64,000 nucleotides of DNA from Chitinophagales bacterium (GTDB lineage: Bacteria; Bacteroidota; Bacteroidia; Chitinophagales; Chitinophagaceae): NCBI GenBank assembly GCA_015655015.1, contig JAATFV010000226.1, positions 1 to 64,000 on the forward strand. Reading direction: 5' to 3'. How positions within the stretch are numbered: the stretch's first letter is position 1; each line of letters opens with the position of its first letter. Positions 61,030-64,000 of this stretch are shown piece after piece. Made by a program: the position numbers and the translations under genes. Under the pieces are notes generated by a model, which was not told the DNA's origin, searched no databases, and worked only from the letters and a program-made list of their open reading frames with translations.

Positions 61030-62643
61030 ATGAACCGACTATTTAAAGATCAGGCTCCTGCCACGCGGATATTGAACCGTTGTCTGCGGGGAATTTTTCC
61101 GGCTCATGGAAAAGTGGCTCATAGAAAAGTAAAGGGAGGAATATTCTTTTGCATAGTGATGCCTGTTCTCTTCAGTCTGACAGGCTGCGTAAAGGACGTT
61201 AACCCCAGCGACTCCATTACTACAGTCAGCATCACTACTACCAACGATGGCCTTGTCAATGCCGTCAACGGGGCGTATGCCTTATTGAAAGACCATGTGG
61301 AATTCGCCGGGAATACCGATGACAATAATATGTACCTGCGCCAGTATTTTCAATGTTCGGATTTTGCCAGCGATGATATCGTCTGCGGGCAGACGACCAC
61401 GGACCCGCTCTTCTATAGTTTTTCCCTCGGGCATACACCCACCCAGACCAATATGCGCTATTTCTGGTATATTTCCTATAAGATCATCAATGACGTGAAT
61501 ACGGTCATCGAGGCGGCGGAAAAGATAGCCAACCCTCCTGCGGCGACCAGCCAGCTGCTGGGAGAATGTTATTTTTTACGGGCTTTCGCAAATTTCAACC
61601 TGGTGAAGTTCTATGCGATGCCGTATACGGAAGCCGCTGCCGGGCCCGGGATCATTTTACGTACTTCCAGCGCCGACCCGGCTTTGAAAGCCCGGTCCAC
61701 CGTGCAGGAAGTCTATCAGGCGATTATCGGGGACGCTGCAAAAGGGGCTGCCCTGATGAATACGTCGAGGGGAGCTATGTATGCCTCCAAAGAAGCGGCC
61801 TGGGCGCTCCTGTCAAGGGCCTATCTCTATGAAGACAATAAGGACAGCACGATATATTATTCCAGCCAGGTGATCAATTCCGGAAAATTCAGCCTGTGTA
61901 CGGCCGCTACGTATCCATCTCTTTTCGCCAATGCCGCTACTACCCCGGAGACCATCTTTTGTGTGGCCTTCACCACCGCGGAAGATTATGGGAAGTTCGG
62001 ATCGATTGCCTCGATGATCTATTCCAATGGTAATTCCGGGTGGGGGGAGGAATATGCCTCCCAGTCGCTGCGGGATACCATGTCCGCGCATCCGGAAGAT
62101 GTCCGATGGTCCTATATCACACCCAATACGGTAGGTGGCGTCGTTCAAAAGAAGAACGGCATCGAGATGTATTATATCTCCAAATTTTCCGGCCAGGGAG
62201 GAAGCCCGACCAATAGCTCGCCCATTATGTTCCGGCTGGCTGAAATGTACCTGAACAGGGCTGAAGCGGAAGCCAAGGCCGGCCAGACGGCCGATGCGCT
62301 CAATGATGTGGATATGATCCGGACGAACAGGGGGCTGCAGGGCAGCCTGTATAACGGACAGGTCCCTGCCGGCCAGTCCGCCCTCGACGTCGTGCTGAAG
62401 GAAAGACGCATCGAGCTGGCCTTCGAAGGGCATCGCAGCTTCGATGTATACCGGAATAAGCTGAGCCTGAACCGTACCTATTGGGGGTATCATCTTGCGA
62501 ATCTCAAGGAATCGGATATTGACCTTTCGGTGTTGCCTTCCGGGTATCCTAACATGATCATTACGCCTGATAATCCTAAGATCATCTATTACATCCCGAT
62601 CGACGAGATCGAGACCAACCCCTTATGTACACAAAACAATTGA
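61030..62643 (+). CDS. susD: SusD/RagB outer-membrane binding lipoprotein
   Basis: Surface glycan-binding partner of SusC. The frame is open upstream of the susC stop, so the start is taken at ATG 61030; ATG 61003 is the alternative. An unusually long basic leader precedes the hydrophobic segment and lipobox SLTGC (Cys about residue 57). ECYFLRAFANFNLVKFYAMP is the SusD-like TPR core; NRAEAEAKAGQTADALNDVD and LKERRIELAFEGHRSFDVYR complete it. 538 residues. 41 bp before the PKD lipoprotein. Confidence 0.93.
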   Translation: MNRLFKDQAPATRILNRCLRGIFPAHGKVAHRKVKGGIFFCIVMPVLFSLTGCVKDVNPSDSITTVSITTTNDGLVNAVNGAYALLKDHVEFAGNTDDNNMYLRQYFQCSDFASDDIVCGQTTTDPLFYSFSLGHTPTQTNMRYFWYISYKIINDVNTVIEAAEKIANPPAATSQLLGECYFLRAFANFNLVKFYAMPYTEAAAGPGIILRTSSADPALKARSTVQEVYQAIIGDAAKGAALMNTSRGAMYASKEAAWALLSRAYLYEDNKDSTIYYSSQVINSGKFSLCTAATYPSLFANAATTPETIFCVAFTTAEDYGKFGSIASMIYSNGNSGWGEEYASQSLRDTMSAHPEDVRWSYITPNTVGGVVQKKNGIEMYYISKFSGQGGSPTNSSPIMFRLAEMYLNRAEAEAKAGQTADALNDVDMIRTNRGLQGSLYNGQVPAGQSALDVVLKERRIELAFEGHRSFDVYRNKLSLNRTYWGYHLANLKESDIDLSVLPSGYPNMIITPDNPKIIYYIPIDEIETNPLCTQNN

Positions 62644-62683
62644 GGAGACTGCCGACTTTATTTTCAATGAAAAAATTAAAACT

Positions 62684-63550
62684 ATGCGTCTTACAAGAAT
62701 TATAAAGTTTACCCTGCCGGTCCTTTTCCTGACCTGGTGCAGCGGCTGTAAAAAAGACGGGGCCAAGCCGCAGGCCGATATCTTTTATACGATCAGTCTC
62801 GATGGCTATACCGTGACTTTTACGAATCAAACCACCGGCGCCGCTACCTATAAATGGGATTTCGGAGACGGCGCCACTTCTACGGACGAAAGCCCGACCC
62901 ATACGTATCCCGGCAAAGGGAAATATGTTCCTACCCTGTATGCCACCACGGCTTCGGGCGTTACCGACGAAGGCTCTACCGTGATCCATATATCCAAGTC
63001 ATCGGCGGTGAAGCTGGACGACAATACGTTGTCGGACTGGGATACGGTGACGCATAACGTGGTGTTGGCGACAGGCCCCGACGGCGGCAATTTTATCAAG
63101 GCCAAGTTCGACTATAACAGTACGAATGTGTTCTTTTATTTCGAAATGAACAGTACGGTAGCGAATGGCGACATTTTCGATTGGTACCTCGATACGGATA
63201 ACAATCCTGCCACGGGATTTCTCAATTCGTCATTCGCCGGGGGCGGTTACGATATACTGCTGGAAGGGGCCATGCTGCAGGACTGGCTCGATCCGTTCTT
63301 TTTCAGCGGGGCCGATCAGAACAGCTTTTCCTGGAGTCAGCAGACCATTTCCGAATTTTACCAGATCGGTACGGTGGTACAGGATGGCGGTGTTCTCAAA
63401 TTCGAAGGCTCCTTCAAACGGTCGAAGCTGAAAGGGCTCACGGGTACGGGCCTTCGGTTGGGCGTTACGGCCACCAAGAGCGACTGGAGCGTCACACTGG
63501 GGACATTCCCTGATCAGGGCACGGCCTTTTATCTTGACATGACAGATTAA
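62684..63550 (+). CDS. PKD-domain surface lipoprotein (SusE/F position)
   Basis: Lipobox CSGC in the signal (Cys about residue 22, before KKDGAKPQAD). A PKD domain spans about residues 30-105 (YKWDFGDGATSTDESPTHTY). The C-terminal domain (about 112-288) is beta-rich with a WYLDTDNNPATGF turn, seen in carbohydrate-binding or calcium-binding modules. Its place after SusD suggests a surface glycan-binding protein. 288 residues. Confidence 0.85.
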   Translation: MRLTRIIKFTLPVLFLTWCSGCKKDGAKPQADIFYTISLDGYTVTFTNQTTGAATYKWDFGDGATSTDESPTHTYPGKGKYVPTLYATTASGVTDEGSTVIHISKSSAVKLDDNTLSDWDTVTHNVVLATGPDGGNFIKAKFDYNSTNVFFYFEMNSTVANGDIFDWYLDTDNNPATGFLNSSFAGGGYDILLEGAMLQDWLDPFFFSGADQNSFSWSQQTISEFYQIGTVVQDGGVLKFEGSFKRSKLKGLTGTGLRLGVTATKSDWSVTLGTFPDQGTAFYLDMTD

Positions 63551-63560
63551 TAAAATTATT

Positions 63561-64000
63561 ATGAGCTATCTCTTTCATAATTCTCCCCTGAAAAGGGGCC
63601 TGCCGGTCTTTGCGTTATTGGTCTGCCTGGTCCCGCTGATGCAATGCGGGAAGATCGATGCTGCTATCTATACTCCTCCGCCAACGGATACGGTGGCTTA
63701 TACGAAAAGCGACAGCGATTTTGCGAATCCGGAGCGGGGTTTTTACCGCTACTCGGAAACGGATGCCGGCAGCTATACGCCGCTGGACAGCAACCAGCTC
63801 AAGTCCTGGCGTACCTTGCAGCAGGCGGACGGGGGCGGTACTTACAAGATCTACAGCACCCTGGTATTCCGGTATTTTATCCTGACCGGCTTCACCCATA
63901 CCCCGCTGCCGGCCAATCTGCTGGACAAGATAAAAGCGGATTTTGTTGTCGCGAGGCGGGCCGGCGTTAAGCTGATCCCGAGATTTGCGTATACACAAAC
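63561..64000 (+). CDS. DUF4874/DUF4832-like secreted protein, 5' part only
   Basis: ATG at 63561; the frame stays open to the window end (146 codons and two bases). A signal with lipobox-like LMQC (Cys about residue 30) leads to DFANPERGFYRYSETDAGSY and LKSWRTLQQA, the start pattern of DUF4874, normally followed by DUF4832, a glycoside hydrolase-like module. At the end of this Sus-like locus it is probably a carbohydrate-active protein. The catalytic part is outside the window. Confidence 0.8.
   Translation, partial: MSYLFHNSPLKRGLPVFALLVCLVPLMQCGKIDAAIYTPPPTDTVAYTKSDSDFANPERGFYRYSETDAGSYTPLDSNQLKSWRTLQQADGGGTYKIYSTLVFRYFILTGFTHTPLPANLLDKIKADFVVARRAGVKLIPRFAYTQ

Overview
The window looks like a chromosome segment of a Bacteroidota member, most likely Chitinophagaceae-like. 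The grounds are an IntDOT-type integrase, SusC/SusD genes with a FecI/FecR-type sigma/anti-sigma pair, a SprE/PorW-like gliding or type IX secretion protein, a bactofilin, several promoters of the TAnnTTTG type, and few Shine-Dalgarno sites. No rRNA, complete tRNA or CRISPR array was found.

Layout. 1-1.5 kb: the end of an integrated element, with a tyrosine recombinase cut by the window edge and a tRNA 3'-end remnant. 1.5-13.4 kb: housekeeping genes (a lone metal/corrinoid receptor, cystathionine beta-synthase, Tex, an ECF sigma/anti-sigma pair, CtpA-type protease, MurNAc/GlcNAc kinase with MurQ). 13.4-23.9 kb: an aromatic amino-acid cluster behind a Phe/Tyr-rich leader peptide and attenuator: pheA, aminotransferase, tyrA, a DEAD-box helicase with its own promoter, DAHP synthase-chorismate mutase, an inactive-looking HUH transposase homologue, aroB, aroA, aroC. 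24-36 kb: cell-envelope genes (L,D-transpeptidase, RlpA, PBP1A, SprE-like protein, bactofilin), Dps, two ATP-synthase accessory proteins without atpB, and SprT. An Abi-like HEPN pseudogene lies at 24.3 kb. 36-43 kb: GNAT, a DUF1016 nuclease with twin palindromes, NIPSNAP, and a sugar-acid dehydratase with a GntP permease.

43.4-52.3 kb: a coherent locus in which a TPR-CHAT protease, a PKD protein and a lipoprotein are bracketed by two sigma/anti-sigma pairs. It is the best candidate here for a little-described signalling system. 52.4-55.4 kb: an A+T-rich, probably acquired segment with a Tet(X)-like monooxygenase, an AraC regulator, a fragment of a second AraC gene and an unknown secreted protein. 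55.7-64 kb: a polysaccharide-utilisation type locus (ECF sigma, FecR, SusC, SusD, PKD lipoprotein, DUF4874/4832-like protein, cut by the window end), with a predicted antisense sRNA just upstream of susC.

Main results: (1) a complete leader-peptide attenuator for aromatic amino-acid synthesis; (2) a Tyr-to-Phe HUH transposase homologue inside the aro gene string; (3) the TPR-CHAT/sigma locus; (4) the antisense sRNA before susC; (5) matching palindromes inside and upstream of the DUF1016 gene. All functions are inferred by reading the sequence; no database search was run.
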